DNA of 64,000 nt from an uncultured Collinsella sp. (GTDB lineage: Bacteria; Actinomycetota; Coriobacteriia; Coriobacteriales; Coriobacteriaceae): NCBI GenBank assembly GCA_902464495.1, contig CABQJK010000002.1:62001-126000 (forward strand), read 5' to 3'. Shown here one piece after another: positions 45,121 through 54,303 of the stretch. The notes below the pieces were generated by a model. The model did no database searches and was not told the origin of the DNA. It saw only the letters and a list, made by a program, of their open reading frames with translations. The position numbers and the translations under genes were made by a program. Numbering within the stretch: the first letter of the stretch is position 1; each line of letters starts with the position of its first letter.

Positions 45121-46728
45121 ATGGCAGGCAAGCCGCAAACACTAGCTACGACCTCGGCATTCGAGATCTTGGGCCCCGTCATGGTCGGCCCCAGCTCATC
45201 GCACACCGCCGGCGCCCTGCGGTGCGCCCAAGTTGCCGCCAGCCTGCTGGAAGGCCGCATCACTAAGGTCACCTTTGGCCTGTGGAACTCCTTTGCCCAC
45301 ACCTACCGCGGCCACGGCACCGATCGTGCGCTCGTCGCGGGCATCCTGGGCCTCGACACCGACGACGAGAACATCAAGCAGGCCTTCGACCTCGCACGCG
45401 AGCAGGGCCTCGACTACCACTTTGAAATTAAGGGCGACGACGCCTCCATCCATCCCAACACCGTCGACATCGACATGGCCGACGATACGGGCGCCACGGC
45501 GCAGGTCCGCGGCGAGAGCCTCGGCGGCGGCAAGATGCGCATCAGCCGCATCAACGGCGTCGGCGTCGATATCTCGGGCATGTATTCCACGCTCTTCGTG
45601 GCACACCAGGACGTCCCCGGTGTGCTCGCCGCGCTCACGAACCTGCTCGCCTACGCCCATGTGAACATCGCTTTCTGCCGCACCTACCGCACCGAGGTGG
45701 GCGGCCAGGCATACTCCGTCTTTGAAACCGATGGCGCCCCCGACGACACCGTCATCCCCATGCTGCGCAAGCTCGACAATGTAAACTACGCCACCTTTAT
45801 CGAGCTCCCGGGCTCGGCCTCGTCGCTCTCCCCCGGCGTTTCGGCCAAGGAAATCTTTGACGATGGTGCGCAGTTGCTCGACGCCTGCGCCGAACTCGGC
45901 CTCAACATCGGCGCCGTCATGGCCGTTCGCGAGGCGCGCCTGACCGGCGAGGCCCACGCCGTCGCCGCCATGCGCCGCGTGCTCGACGTCATGCGCGAGG
46001 AGACCACGGCCCCCATCGCCAATCCTCAGCGCTCGCTCGGCGGGCTTATCGGCGGCGAGGCCAAGCTCGTTGATGCCACCGGCCGCAACGACTTGAGCGT
46101 AAGCCTGATGGGCGCCGTCCAGACCGATGCCGTGGCCCGCGCCATGGCCGTCCTTGAGCGCTCCGCCACAATGGGAGTGATCGTCGCCGCCCCCACGGCC
46201 GGCTCCGCAGGCGTCGTGCCCGGCTGCGTGCTGGCGCTCGCCGATCACCTTCAGCTCGACGACGAGCAGGTCATGGACGCCCTCTACTGCGCCGCCGCCA
46301 TCGGCCTCAACCTCACCACGAGCGCCTGCGTCGCCGGCGCCGAGGGCGGATGCCAAGCCGAGGTGGGAAGTGCGGCCGCCATGGCAGCCGCCGCGCTGGT
46401 GCAGATGCTCGGCGGCACGCCCGGGCAGGCGCTCGACGCCAGTTCCATCGCGCTGAGTAACTTGCTGGGCCTCGTTTGTGACCCCGTCGGTGGCCTCGTG
46501 GAGGTACCCTGCCAAAACCGCAACGCCATCGGCGTGGCAGCCGCCTTTAGCTCGGCGCAGCTTGCACTTGCCGGTATCAAGAGCCTGGTGCCGTTTGACC
46601 AGATGGCGCACGTCATGCTCTCCGTGGGCCACGCGTTGCCGGCCACGCTGCGCGAGACGGCAAAGGGTGGCATCGCGCAGGCTCCGGCCGCACTTTCGGC
46701 CTGTGCAAAATGCGGTGTGTGCGGATAG
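45121..46728 (+). CDS. sdaA: L-serine ammonia-lyase, iron-sulfur, single chain
   Basis: This 535-residue enzyme converts L-serine to pyruvate and ammonia using an oxygen-sensitive 4Fe-4S cluster. The beta part is N-terminal (FEILGPVMVGPSSSHTAGAL) with an ACT-like region around DVPGVLAALTNLLAYAHVNI. The alpha part follows from about residue 225 (GVIVAAPTAGSAGVVPG, TSACVAGAEGGCQAEVGSA). Cysteines of the cluster are visible, including the C-terminal CAKCGVCG. AAAGGAG precedes the ATG at 45121. The open frame extending back to 44809 runs through the metK terminator and the palindrome and is not used. Confidence 0.93.
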   Translation: MAGKPQTLATTSAFEILGPVMVGPSSSHTAGALRCAQVAASLLEGRITKVTFGLWNSFAHTYRGHGTDRALVAGILGLDTDDENIKQAFDLAREQGLDYHFEIKGDDASIHPNTVDIDMADDTGATAQVRGESLGGGKMRISRINGVGVDISGMYSTLFVAHQDVPGVLAALTNLLAYAHVNIAFCRTYRTEVGGQAYSVFETDGAPDDTVIPMLRKLDNVNYATFIELPGSASSLSPGVSAKEIFDDGAQLLDACAELGLNIGAVMAVREARLTGEAHAVAAMRRVLDVMREETTAPIANPQRSLGGLIGGEAKLVDATGRNDLSVSLMGAVQTDAVARAMAVLERSATMGVIVAAPTAGSAGVVPGCVLALADHLQLDDEQVMDALYCAAAIGLNLTTSACVAGAEGGCQAEVGSAAAMAAAALVQMLGGTPGQALDASSIALSNLLGLVCDPVGGLVEVPCQNRNAIGVAAAFSSAQLALAGIKSLVPFDQMAHVMLSVGHALPATLRETAKGGIAQAPAALSACAKCGVCG

Positions 46729-46746
46729 CGACAAAGAAAGACTCGA

Positions 46747-46774
46747 AGGTGGGACAAATGTCCCACCTCTTTTG
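46747..46774 (+). terminator. Terminator of the serine dehydratase gene
   Basis: AGGTGGGACA pairs perfectly with TGTCCCACCT around a 2-nt centre (46747-46768), followed by CTTTT. The stem contains the same GGGACA word as the long palindromes. Confidence 0.8.
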
Positions 46775-46814
46775 AATGCCACCGTTTCCATACCACAAAC
46801 AACTAGGTAATCGC

Positions 46815-46820
46815 TATAAT
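46815..46820 (+). promoter_or_regulatory. TATAAT -10 box upstream of the L,D-transpeptidase gene
   Basis: A consensus TATAAT in the context TCGCTATAATGC lies 57 bp before the ATG at 46878. The -35 region at 17-bp spacing is a poor match, so the box may act as an extended -10 promoter. Confidence 0.5.
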
Positions 46821-46877
46821 GCAAGCCCAGTAAAAACACGATGAGCCGCAAGGCGAAATTCGAAGGATATGCATACG

Positions 46878-48593
46878 ATGTCGCAAAACGATCGAACTCA
46901 ACTGATTCCCGATCCGCAGCAGCCGAGCAGGCACACCGGCGGCGTTCAATCGCCGCGTCCTATCGCGCCGAGCCGCGGTCAGCAGCGAGGTGCGGCAAAC
47001 GTTTCCCAACGTCCGAACAAGCAGCATCAGCAGCGCCAGACAAATGGCAATGCGCCCAAGCAGCCCCCCACGCACGCTCGAGGCGATCGCGGCCCCGCAC
47101 GCAAACCCGCCGAGAACAATAAGTCGGGCAAAAAGACGACGCTCTTTGTCGTTCTGGGTCTTATCGTCATTGTCTATATCGTAGGCGTCGTAGCGTTTTC
47201 GCAGGTAGCCTACCCCAACACCACTATCGCCGGCGTCGATGTCTCGTTCTCCAACGCTTCGTCTGCCGCCACCAAGGTCAACTCGGCTTGGAAGCACTAT
47301 AAGCTCACCGTGACAGGCGATGACTTTAGCTGGACCTATCAGCCCGAGTCCGATGAGCCCATTGTCGACGGCGAAGCTGCCGCAAAAGAGATTATCAGCC
47401 GCAACGAAGCCATTGTATGGCCGGTTCGCCTTGTAGAATCCTTAAGCGGCAAGACCAAAACAACCGCTAGCTCCAACGAAGTCGATCTTGATCAAGACGT
47501 CGACCTGTCCATGCTCTCCGACACCTTTGACCAAAAGCAGTTTGAGAAGGATCTGGGCGCCGCCATCGACGAGTTTAACGAGGGGCGTTCGGGCGCGTTC
47601 GAGGCCAATAGCTCCTATGACGAGCAGGCCGGCAAGTTTACCGTCGAGAAGGCGCGCTCCAACGAAAAACTCAACCGCGAGCATGTCATTAAGTATGCCG
47701 AGCTCGAGCTTGCCTCGCTGGCCGAGACCGTAGATCTTTCCAAGCTCGGCAACGATGCCTATGAGCCGCTCAATGGAACGCTGACCGATGATCAGATTCA
47801 GTCTGCATGCGATGCCGCCAACAACTTCTTGGGCGTCAACGTGACCCTCAAGCTCAACGGCGAGGATGCCGGCAAGGTTGATGGCAGCTCCGTGTTGCAG
47901 TGGATCAGCTTTGCCGATCCGGCCAACCCCACGCTCGATACGTCGCAGATCAGCAGCTGGGCAGCCGAGCTCGCCAACGGCTTTAATACCGTGGGCTCCA
48001 CTCGCTGGTGGACGCGCGCCGATGGCAAGCAGTGCGCCGTCGAAGGCGGCGACTTTGGTTGGTCCATCGACAGCAGCTCGCTCGCCAAGCAGGTCGAGGA
48101 CGCCATCAACAACAAGCAGACCGGCGAAATCGAGATCAAGTACTCCCAGAAGGCCGACACATTTACCGCCAAGGGCGAGCCCGACTGGAAGGCCTATATC
48201 GACGTCGACCTGTCCGAGCAGCATGCGCGCTACTACGACGAGAGCGGCAACATCGTGTGGGAGGCCAACTTTATTTCTGGCAAACCGGGCGAAGACGCCA
48301 CCCCCGAGGGCGTATGGCAGATCAACAGCAACGATGGCGCCAGCAAACTCATCGGTGCCAAGGACCCCGAGACCGGCAAGCCCAAATACGAGAGCCCGGT
48401 AAGCTACTGGATGCCGTTCGAGGGCAATATGGTCGGATTCCACGACGCCACCTGGCAAAACGATTCGAGTTTCGATAACGCCGAATCGTACAAGTGGTGC
48501 GGTAGCCACGGTTGTATCAACCTGCGTCTGGCCGATGCCAAGTCGCTCCACGAGCGCATCAAAGTCGGCCTCTGCGTGGTTGTGCACTCGTAA
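46878..48593 (+). CDS. L,D-transpeptidase (YkuD) with peptidoglycan-binding domain, membrane-anchored
   Basis: The 571-residue protein cross-links or remodels peptidoglycan outside the cell. A basic, Gln/Pro-rich cytoplasmic N-terminus (1 to about 85) precedes one membrane helix (TLFVVLGLIVIVYIVGVVAF). Residues of about 110-420 resemble the PG_binding_4 repeats that precede YkuD domains in Gram-positives. The C-terminal catalytic domain has VDLSEQHARYY at its start and the active-site motif GSHGCINLR (His and Cys). I chose the ATG at 46878 with GAAGGA upstream at 10-nt spacing; the frame also opens at 46869, too close to that site. Confidence 0.9.
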   Translation: MSQNDRTQLIPDPQQPSRHTGGVQSPRPIAPSRGQQRGAANVSQRPNKQHQQRQTNGNAPKQPPTHARGDRGPARKPAENNKSGKKTTLFVVLGLIVIVYIVGVVAFSQVAYPNTTIAGVDVSFSNASSAATKVNSAWKHYKLTVTGDDFSWTYQPESDEPIVDGEAAAKEIISRNEAIVWPVRLVESLSGKTKTTASSNEVDLDQDVDLSMLSDTFDQKQFEKDLGAAIDEFNEGRSGAFEANSSYDEQAGKFTVEKARSNEKLNREHVIKYAELELASLAETVDLSKLGNDAYEPLNGTLTDDQIQSACDAANNFLGVNVTLKLNGEDAGKVDGSSVLQWISFADPANPTLDTSQISSWAAELANGFNTVGSTRWWTRADGKQCAVEGGDFGWSIDSSSLAKQVEDAINNKQTGEIEIKYSQKADTFTAKGEPDWKAYIDVDLSEQHARYYDESGNIVWEANFISGKPGEDATPEGVWQINSNDGASKLIGAKDPETGKPKYESPVSYWMPFEGNMVGFHDATWQNDSSFDNAESYKWCGSHGCINLRLADAKSLHERIKVGLCVVVHS

Positions 48594-48661
48594 CGCAGCT
48601 AACGTCTACAACAAGTAAACAGCACGGCGACAAAACTTACAGTACCGTCATCCGCAACTTC

Positions 48662-48691
48662 TATACGCCCGCCTATCGCGACGGGCGTATA
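48662..48691 (+). terminator. Hairpin after the L,D-transpeptidase gene
   Basis: TATACGCCCG pairs perfectly with CGGGCGTATA around a 10-nt loop, 69 bp after the stop. The following TACTTATC is only partly T-rich, so termination efficiency is uncertain. Confidence 0.6.
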
Positions 48692-48725
48692 TACTTATCG
48701 GAGCCATATCGATAAAGGAGACGCT

Positions 48726-50138
48726 ATGTCCAAGGTCCCCACGATCAATCCGGGTCCTGACGATTCCGATCGCATGCCCCAAGATGCCACCGAGACCCTG
48801 CCGATTATCAGCGCTGCAGACACCAAGCAGCCTCAAACGAGTCTCGACGATTCGACCGATATCTCCGATGAAGAAGCCTATGCAAAGCTCAAGGCAAAGC
48901 GTGCCGAGCGTCGGCGCAAAAAGCTCATCCGACGCGGTATCGCCGTCGGTGTCGTTGTTGCCATCGCGCTCATTGCCATCATCGCAACGCTGGTCATCAA
49001 CGCGCAACCCGCAGGCACCAACGGACCGGTGACCGACATGGTCACCGAAGGCACGTTTACCACCACAGTCGAAGCCAAGGGGCAGCTTAAGCCCATCTCG
49101 GCATCGGTCGTCTCCCCTTCTGTCGACGGTACGGTTGAAAAGATCAACGTGCAGGCCGGACAGAGCGTCAACGAGGGCGACGTACTCATGACCATTAAGA
49201 ACGACGCGCTCGATAGCGCTGTTTCCGAGGCGCAGCGCGCGGTCGCGGCCGCCCAGGAAGACCTGAACAATGCAAAGGTGGCACTCGCGGCCGCACAGGC
49301 CGCACCGACAACGGACAGTGACGGATCGACCGGTCCATCGGACGCAAACGCCAACGCAAATGCCGTCTCGACCGCCCAGCGCAACCTCGCCTCGGCCCAG
49401 GCAGCGCTGGAACAGGCAACTGCAAAGGCGGCCGAGCGCACCGTAAAGGCCCCCAGCTCGGGCAGCATCGTGGAGCTCAACGCCAAGGTGGGCGCTACGG
49501 TAACAGGCGGCATGATCATGGGTGAAAGCGACACGAGCGGCGGCAAGCAGTGCATGCAAATCGCCGACCTGTCCAAGATGAAGGTGACGGTTCAGGTGGG
49601 CGAAAAGGATATCGCCAAAATTGCCGTGGGCCAAAGCGCCAACGTGACCTATCCCGCGTTTCCCGATATCGTGAGCCAGGGCACCGTCACGGCTATCGCC
49701 TCGGTGGCAAACTCTGACTCCGGCTCCGGTAGCGGCGGCAGCGTGACCTTTAACGTCGACATCCTCATCGAAGCACCCGACAGTCGCCTTAAGCCGGGTA
49801 TGACTGCCGAGGTCTCGGTAGTGACCGAGAAGCTCGACGACGTGGTTATGGTGCCGACCATGGCGCTGATGACCGAAGATGGCGAGCACTATTACGTCAA
49901 TCTGGCCACCGATTCGGAAGGCAAGAAGACGCGCCGCGTGAAGGTGACCGTCGTGACGCAAAACGACAACGAGGCTGTAGTCGGCAAGACCCAGGTCAAG
50001 CGCGACGACCAGGGCAACGAGATCAACCCAGACGTCCCGATTACCAAGCTACGCGACGGCGACACCATCGTGACGGATACCGGCACAGGCATGACGGCAG
50101 ACGGCGGCGACAATATGTCTGCCGACGAGGGCAAGTAA
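48726..50138 (+). CDS. MacA/HlyD-type export adaptor protein
   Basis: This adaptor subunit of an ABC exporter has 470 residues. A charged cytoplasmic N-terminus (about 1-72) is followed by one membrane segment (GIAVGVVVAIALIAIIATLV). Outside are a biotinyl-lipoyl-like domain (VSPSVDGTVEKINVQAGQSV, repeated later as KAPSSGSIVELNAKVGATV), an Ala/Gln-rich coiled coil split by a Ser/Gly/Asn linker (about 160-235), and beta-barrel domains. AAAGGAG precedes the ATG. The stop shares one base with the next start (TAATG). The substrate is unknown. Confidence 0.87.
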   Translation: MSKVPTINPGPDDSDRMPQDATETLPIISAADTKQPQTSLDDSTDISDEEAYAKLKAKRAERRRKKLIRRGIAVGVVVAIALIAIIATLVINAQPAGTNGPVTDMVTEGTFTTTVEAKGQLKPISASVVSPSVDGTVEKINVQAGQSVNEGDVLMTIKNDALDSAVSEAQRAVAAAQEDLNNAKVALAAAQAAPTTDSDGSTGPSDANANANAVSTAQRNLASAQAALEQATAKAAERTVKAPSSGSIVELNAKVGATVTGGMIMGESDTSGGKQCMQIADLSKMKVTVQVGEKDIAKIAVGQSANVTYPAFPDIVSQGTVTAIASVANSDSGSGSGGSVTFNVDILIEAPDSRLKPGMTAEVSVVTEKLDDVVMVPTMALMTEDGEHYYVNLATDSEGKKTRRVKVTVVTQNDNEAVVGKTQVKRDDQGNEINPDVPITKLRDGDTIVTDTGTGMTADGGDNMSADEGK

Positions 50139-50911
50139 TGCGTCCCGTCATCGACATCCGCAACGTGCACCGCATCTTTGAGAGCGAAGCCGGTTGCGCC
50201 CACATCCTGCACAACGTGAGCCTGGCGGTGAACCCCGGTGAGTTCGTCGCAATCACCGGCCCCTCGGGCTCGGGCAAGTCGACGCTCATGAACATCCTGG
50301 GCTGCCTGGACAAGCCGACGGCGGGTGATTATTTCCTGCAAGGGCTCAACGTCGCCGAGCTCGACGATGATGAGCTCACCGAGGTGCGCGCGCTGAGCAT
50401 CGGCTTTGTCTTTCAGAGTTTTAACTTGCTGCCGCGTCTGACGGTGATCGAAAACGTCATGCTGCCGCTGTCCTACACCAATGTGCCGCGTAGCCAGCGC
50501 GAGATGCGCGCCGTGCACGCGCTGCAAGCCGTCACACTGCCGGTCGACCATTGGGACCACCGCATATCGGAACTCTCGGGCGGACAGATGCAGCGCGTCG
50601 CTATCGCGCGCGCCCTCGTCAACGACCCGCCCATCATTTTGGCCGACGAGCCAACGGGAAATCTAGACTCGACAACCGGGGCGCTCGTCATGGAAACCTT
50701 CCACAAGCTCCAGAAACGCGGCAAGACCATCGTACTCATCACGCATGACCCCGGCATCGCCGCCGAGGCCGATCGAGCCGTAACCATCCGTGACGGGCGA
50801 ATCCATGACGGCGCATATGTCGCGCATACACCGAATACGTTACGCGGGGCCGTGAACGCCCTGCCCACGATTTCGACATCCACCAATCAGTCGAAGGGAG
50901 CGAAGGAATGA
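50138..50911 (+). CDS. MacB/LolD-type ABC transporter ATPase
   Basis: The 257-residue nucleotide-binding subunit has Walker A GPSGSGKSTL, a Q-loop in VFQSFNLLP, the signature LSGGQMQRVAIARAL, Walker B IILADEP and the switch His in LITHDPG. Sequence is closest to the LolD/MacB group that pairs with FtsX-like permeases. It overlaps the adaptor by 1 nt and the permease by 4 nt (ATGA), so the three proteins are made from one coupled mRNA. Confidence 0.93.
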   Translation: MRPVIDIRNVHRIFESEAGCAHILHNVSLAVNPGEFVAITGPSGSGKSTLMNILGCLDKPTAGDYFLQGLNVAELDDDELTEVRALSIGFVFQSFNLLPRLTVIENVMLPLSYTNVPRSQREMRAVHALQAVTLPVDHWDHRISELSGGQMQRVAIARALVNDPPIILADEPTGNLDSTTGALVMETFHKLQKRGKTIVLITHDPGIAAEADRAVTIRDGRIHDGAYVAHTPNTLRGAVNALPTISTSTNQSKGAKE

Positions 50912-52122
50912 GCACCCGCGATCTTGTCCAAGAAGCCCTTCACTCGCTCGAGGCCAACAAGGGACGCAGCCTGCTCACCATCCTTGGCATCGTCATTGGC
51001 ATCGCCTCGGTCATCGCCATGACTTCGCTCATCGGCGGCATCCAAAACAGCCTGGTCAACAGCCTGGGCCTCAATGCAGCCCGCATGGTAGAGATCTATT
51101 CGTCCCAAGAACTCACCGATTCGGATGTGGAAAAGCTTCGCAAACTGGTGCCGCAGATTGAGCAGGTCGGCATCGTCGATAGCGCCTATTCCGAGTATAA
51201 GGTCGGGGATAAAAGCTATACCGTCATGGCACACGGCGTCGATAGCGACATGCTCGATGCCGTGGGCGCCAGCAAGCTCGTTGCGGGACGTGTCTATTCA
51301 CAGGCAGAGTCTCAATCAGGCTCGCGCGTGGCGCTCATCAGCCGCGGCGGCGCCGATCAGCTTTACGGCAACGAACAGGACACACTGGGGAAAACCATCA
51401 AGGTGTCCAACGGCGAGGTGCAGATTGTAGGCGTGATTAATGGTGGCAGCGACTCCATGGGCTCGCTCACGCTGTATATGCCACGCGAAACCATCTCCGG
51501 CCTGTTTGGCGACGAGAATCCTTCATTCCCCAGCGTGACGGCACTTGCCGCCGAGGGCACAGACATGGACGAGCTCTGCAAGACCATCGAGTCTAAGGTG
51601 CGCGCGATGAAGGGCATCTCGGAGGATGATGAGTACGACAGCGTATCGGCGACCTCCATGAAAAGCGCCATCGATGCACTCAACTCGTTTATGGGCGCCT
51701 TCTCGCTCATCATGGGCGCTGTCGCCAGTATCTCACTGCTTGTCGGCGGAATCGGCATTATGAATATGATGCTTACCAACGTGACTGAGCGCATCCGCGA
51801 GATCGGTATTCGCCGTGCCTTGGGCGCCAGTCGCCGCGATATCACCGCGCAGTTTTTGGCCGAGTCCTCGGCGCTGTGCGTCACCGGTGGCCTGCTGGGT
51901 GTCCTGATTGGCTATCTGCTGGCCTGGGGCCTCGCGATGTTTGCCGCAGGATCAGGGGTTCTCAACGAGCTCGGTGCCAGTGGGGAGATCACACCGAGCT
52001 TTTCAATCGCCACGGTGCTGCTGGCCTTCGGCGTCTCCGTCGGCATCGGCGTAATCTTTGGCTTCTACCCCGCTCGCCGCGCGGCAAAGCTCAACCCGGT
52101 GGAGTGCCTACGCTACCAGTAA
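50908..52122 (+). CDS. MacB/FtsX-type ABC transporter permease
   Basis: The 404-residue permease has the MacB layout: one N-terminal membrane helix (SLLTILGIVIGIASVIAM), a large extracellular MacB-PCD domain (about 50-250), and three C-terminal helices (MGAVASISLLVGGIGIMNMM, then two more) with the NVTERIREIGIRRALGASRRDI coupling region. With the adaptor and ATPase it would export a peptide, lipid or antibiotic-like molecule. The last two codons and the stop fall inside a 21-bp tandem repeat. Confidence 0.92.
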   Translation: MSTRDLVQEALHSLEANKGRSLLTILGIVIGIASVIAMTSLIGGIQNSLVNSLGLNAARMVEIYSSQELTDSDVEKLRKLVPQIEQVGIVDSAYSEYKVGDKSYTVMAHGVDSDMLDAVGASKLVAGRVYSQAESQSGSRVALISRGGADQLYGNEQDTLGKTIKVSNGEVQIVGVINGGSDSMGSLTLYMPRETISGLFGDENPSFPSVTALAAEGTDMDELCKTIESKVRAMKGISEDDEYDSVSATSMKSAIDALNSFMGAFSLIMGAVASISLLVGGIGIMNMMLTNVTERIREIGIRRALGASRRDITAQFLAESSALCVTGGLLGVLIGYLLAWGLAMFAAGSGVLNELGASGEITPSFSIATVLLAFGVSVGIGVIFGFYPARRAAKLNPVECLRYQ

Positions 52123-52174
52123 GCCACCACCAGCTACCAGTAAGCCACCACCAGCTACCAGTAAGCCACCACCA
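52112..52174 (+). repeat. Three tandem 21-bp repeats spanning the permease stop
   Basis: The unit GCTACCAGTAAGCCACCACCA occurs three times in a row with no mismatch (52112, 52133, 52154). The first copy contains the codons for Tyr-Gln and the TAA stop of the permease, so the reading frame end is repeated twice more downstream. Confidence 0.95.
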
Positions 52175-52176
52175 AC

Positions 52177-52245
52177 AAGTTGCGGTGAATTAGGGACTGA
52201 ATATGCTATCTAGCAGCAAAAACAGACACTATTTCACCGCAACTT
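52177..52245. repeat. Long inverted repeat, AGTTGCGGTGAAATA type (copy 2)
   Basis: Arms 52177-52199 and 52223-52245 match at 20 of 23 positions, with a 23-nt loop. The first 13 bases (AAGTTGCGGTGAA) are the same as in the element at 35840-35906, but the loop sequence differs. It lies between the convergent ABC permease and cobK. Confidence 0.88.
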
Positions 52246-52375
52246 ATTGAAGGGCTGTTTGCGCCAGTTCTGGGCGTCGTCCTCGAGCTATTGATGGATG
52301 ACGGGCTTGTACGGGTCGAGCTTGCTCGGGACGCTCCTCCTCGCGGGCGGGAGGGCGCGCAGGCGCGGCAAGCGC

Positions 52376-53149
52376 CTAGCGCGCGAACTCCCGTAAGAGC
52401 GCGTCTTCCACTTCCCGAAGCGAAAGGGCCCCGCTTCCCTCGGCGGGACGGGTGACCACGATGCAGCGCGCTCCCACGTCGCGCGCGGCGGCGAGCTTCT
52501 CGGCCGTGCCGCCTACGGTTCCCGAGTCCTTAGTCACAAGCCACTGGGCGCCCACCTGCCGAAGCATCGCCTCGTTGAGCTCGCGGGTGAAGGGCCCCTG
52601 CATGCCGATGACGTGCGACGGCGAAAACCCCGCGTCGATGCACTTCGTTATAGCACCGGGCAGCGGGAGCACACGCACGAAGAAGCGCTCCGCGAAATCG
52701 GCGACGCGCGTGTAGGGAGCAAGCTCCTTGCTCCCCGTCGTGAGAAGCGCGCGACCCGGGTTCTCGGAGAGAAAGCGCGCCGCGCAGGCGATCGACGCGA
52801 CCGGCACGACGCCTTTGGGCAGCGCCTCGACCGGGCGCGCAAGGCGCAGGCATCGTGCACCCACGGCGAGCGAAGCGGCCCGGATGTTGCCGCTTGCGAG
52901 CGTAGCGAAGGGGTGCGTGGCGTCGACAACGATGTACGCGCCGGAAAGCTCGCGCTCCATGTCGGCATCGTCGAGCCTGCCCGCATGCACCTCGATGCCC
53001 GGAAGCTCGCCCAAAAGCTCGCCTCCGTACTCGGTTGCCGTGTAGGCACGGGCGGGGATGCCCGCCCTGCTCGCCCATTCGCACAGAAGGCGGCCCTCGG
53101 TGGTGCCGGCGAAGATGCGCAGCGCCAGCGCGGATGCGGGGGCCGTCAC
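52376..53149 (-). CDS. cobK: Precorrin-6A/cobalt-precorrin-6A reductase
   Basis: This 257-residue CobK/CbiJ enzyme reduces the corrin macrocycle at cobalt-precorrin-6A. The N-terminus LRIFAGTTEGRLLCEWA is the family nucleotide-binding start. Further markers are VDATHPFA and, near the end, TKDSGTVGGTAEKL. I chose the GTG at 53149 because it overlaps the cbiC stop by 4 nt (GTGA), the junction style of the whole operon, and gives a normal length. The frame is open from 53419. It is the last gene of the operon. Confidence 0.88.
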   Translation of the reverse strand: MTAPASALALRIFAGTTEGRLLCEWASRAGIPARAYTATEYGGELLGELPGIEVHAGRLDDADMERELSGAYIVVDATHPFATLASGNIRAASLAVGARCLRLARPVEALPKGVVPVASIACAARFLSENPGRALLTTGSKELAPYTRVADFAERFFVRVLPLPGAITKCIDAGFSPSHVIGMQGPFTRELNEAMLRQVGAQWLVTKDSGTVGGTAEKLAAARDVGARCIVVTRPAEGSGALSLREVEDALLREFAR

Positions 53150-53787
53150 TTCGGGCCGCCTGTGCGCGTGATCTGGTAGAGCAGCGCGTTCATAATGGCG
53201 GCCGCCACGGTCGAACCGCCCTTGCGACCCCTCGCGACGATGGCCGGAACGCGTCGTGCGAGTAGCTCCTCTTTCGCCTCGACCACGTTCACAAACCCGA
53301 CCGGCACCCCAACGACGAGCGCGGGCGCGATCTTCCCCGCGTCCATGAGCTCGGCGAGGCGCAGAAGTGCTGTGGGAGCGTTGCCGACGGCCACGATGAG
53401 CGGACCCTCGATGCCGCAAGCTTTGTCCATGCTCGCAACGGCGCGAGTCGTGCCCGCGGCGCGCGCAGCCGCGGCGACATCAGGGTCGGCCATGAAGCAC
53501 ACGGCCTTGCAGCCGAGCTTCTCGAGCGCGGGCTTGCTTATGCCTGCGAGCGCCATGTTCGTGTCGGTGAGCACCGTGGCCCCTGCGCGCAGTGCGTCGA
53601 GCGCACAGTGCGCGGCGTCATGGGTGAACACGAGGGAATCGGCGTACGAGAAGTCGGCAGTGGTGTGGATGACGCGCTTCACGACGGGCTCTTCGAGCGG
53701 CGGGAACGTGCGGCCGCCGAGCTCTTCGGTGATGATCTCGAAGCTGCGCCGCTCGATGTCGCCGGGCGCCATCTCCTTGGAATCCAT
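53146..53787 (-). CDS. cbiC: Cobalt-precorrin-8 methylmutase
   Basis: The 213-residue enzyme moves the C-11 methyl group to C-12, giving cobyrinic acid. Landmarks are RVIHTTADFSYADSL with the active-site His, TDTNMALAGI and VGNAPTALLRLAEL, then VGVPVGFVNVVEAKEEL. It starts directly after the cobO stop and overlaps cobK by 4 nt. The length matches CbiC/CobH. Confidence 0.94.
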   Translation of the reverse strand: MDSKEMAPGDIERRSFEIITEELGGRTFPPLEEPVVKRVIHTTADFSYADSLVFTHDAAHCALDALRAGATVLTDTNMALAGISKPALEKLGCKAVCFMADPDVAAAARAAGTTRAVASMDKACGIEGPLIVAVGNAPTALLRLAELMDAGKIAPALVVGVPVGFVNVVEAKEELLARRVPAIVARGRKGGSTVAAAIMNALLYQITRTGGPK

Positions 53788-54303
53788 CTAGTACTCCACT
53801 CCTTCCCTTGCACATATCCCCTGCTCGTAGGGGTGTTTCTCGCACCGCATCTCGGTTATGTAGTCGGCCTTCTCCACGATCTTGCGGGAAGGCGCGCGCC
53901 CGGTGAGCACTACTTCGACGCCGAGCGCGGACATATCGAGTGCGCGGTCCACGAGCGCCTCGTCGACAAGCCCCTTCGAAAGCGCATCGAGCGCCTCGTC
54001 GAGCACGAGCAGTCCCTCTTGCGCGCACTCGAGCTCGACGAGCGCGGAAGCGAGGTTCCCATCGTGCAGCTCGCACGTCGCGGCAAGTTCTTCCGACGTC
54101 ATCGACCAGGTAAACTTGTCCGACGCCTTCCCCGCGAACACGGGCACGCCGAAATGCTCGGCGAGCAGGCGCACCTCCCCGCTTTCGCCGTCTTTCAGGA
54201 ACTGTACGACGACGACGCGGCGGCCTGCAGCGAGCATGCGAAGGGCGAGGCCCATCGCCGCCGTGGTCTTGCCTTTGCCGTCGCCATGATACACGTGGAT
54301 CAT
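53788..54303 (-). CDS. cobO: Cob(I)yrinic acid a,c-diamide adenosyltransferase
   Basis: This 171-residue member of the CobA/CobO/BtuR family attaches the adenosyl ligand to cobalt. The P-loop is YHGDGKGKTTAAMG at the very N-terminus. VVVVQFLKD, LLVLDEALDAL and EVVLTGRAPS follow. The protein is slightly shorter at the N-terminus than the enterobacterial enzyme, which has an extra helix. It overlaps cobQ by 4 nt (ATGA). Confidence 0.94.
   Translation of the reverse strand: MIHVYHGDGKGKTTAAMGLALRMLAAGRRVVVVQFLKDGESGEVRLLAEHFGVPVFAGKASDKFTWSMTSEELAATCELHDGNLASALVELECAQEGLLVLDEALDALSKGLVDEALVDRALDMSALGVEVVLTGRAPSRKIVEKADYITEMRCEKHPYEQGICAREGVEY

Noticed and set aside
52112..52174. CRISPR-like array
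   Set aside because: The 21-bp units are directly adjacent with no spacers, there are only three, and no cas genes are near.
52246..52375. Cobalamin riboswitch or small gene between the palindrome and cobK
   Set aside because: This is the 3' end of the cobalamin operon, so a riboswitch would be misplaced, and no conserved B12-box or supported frame was found.
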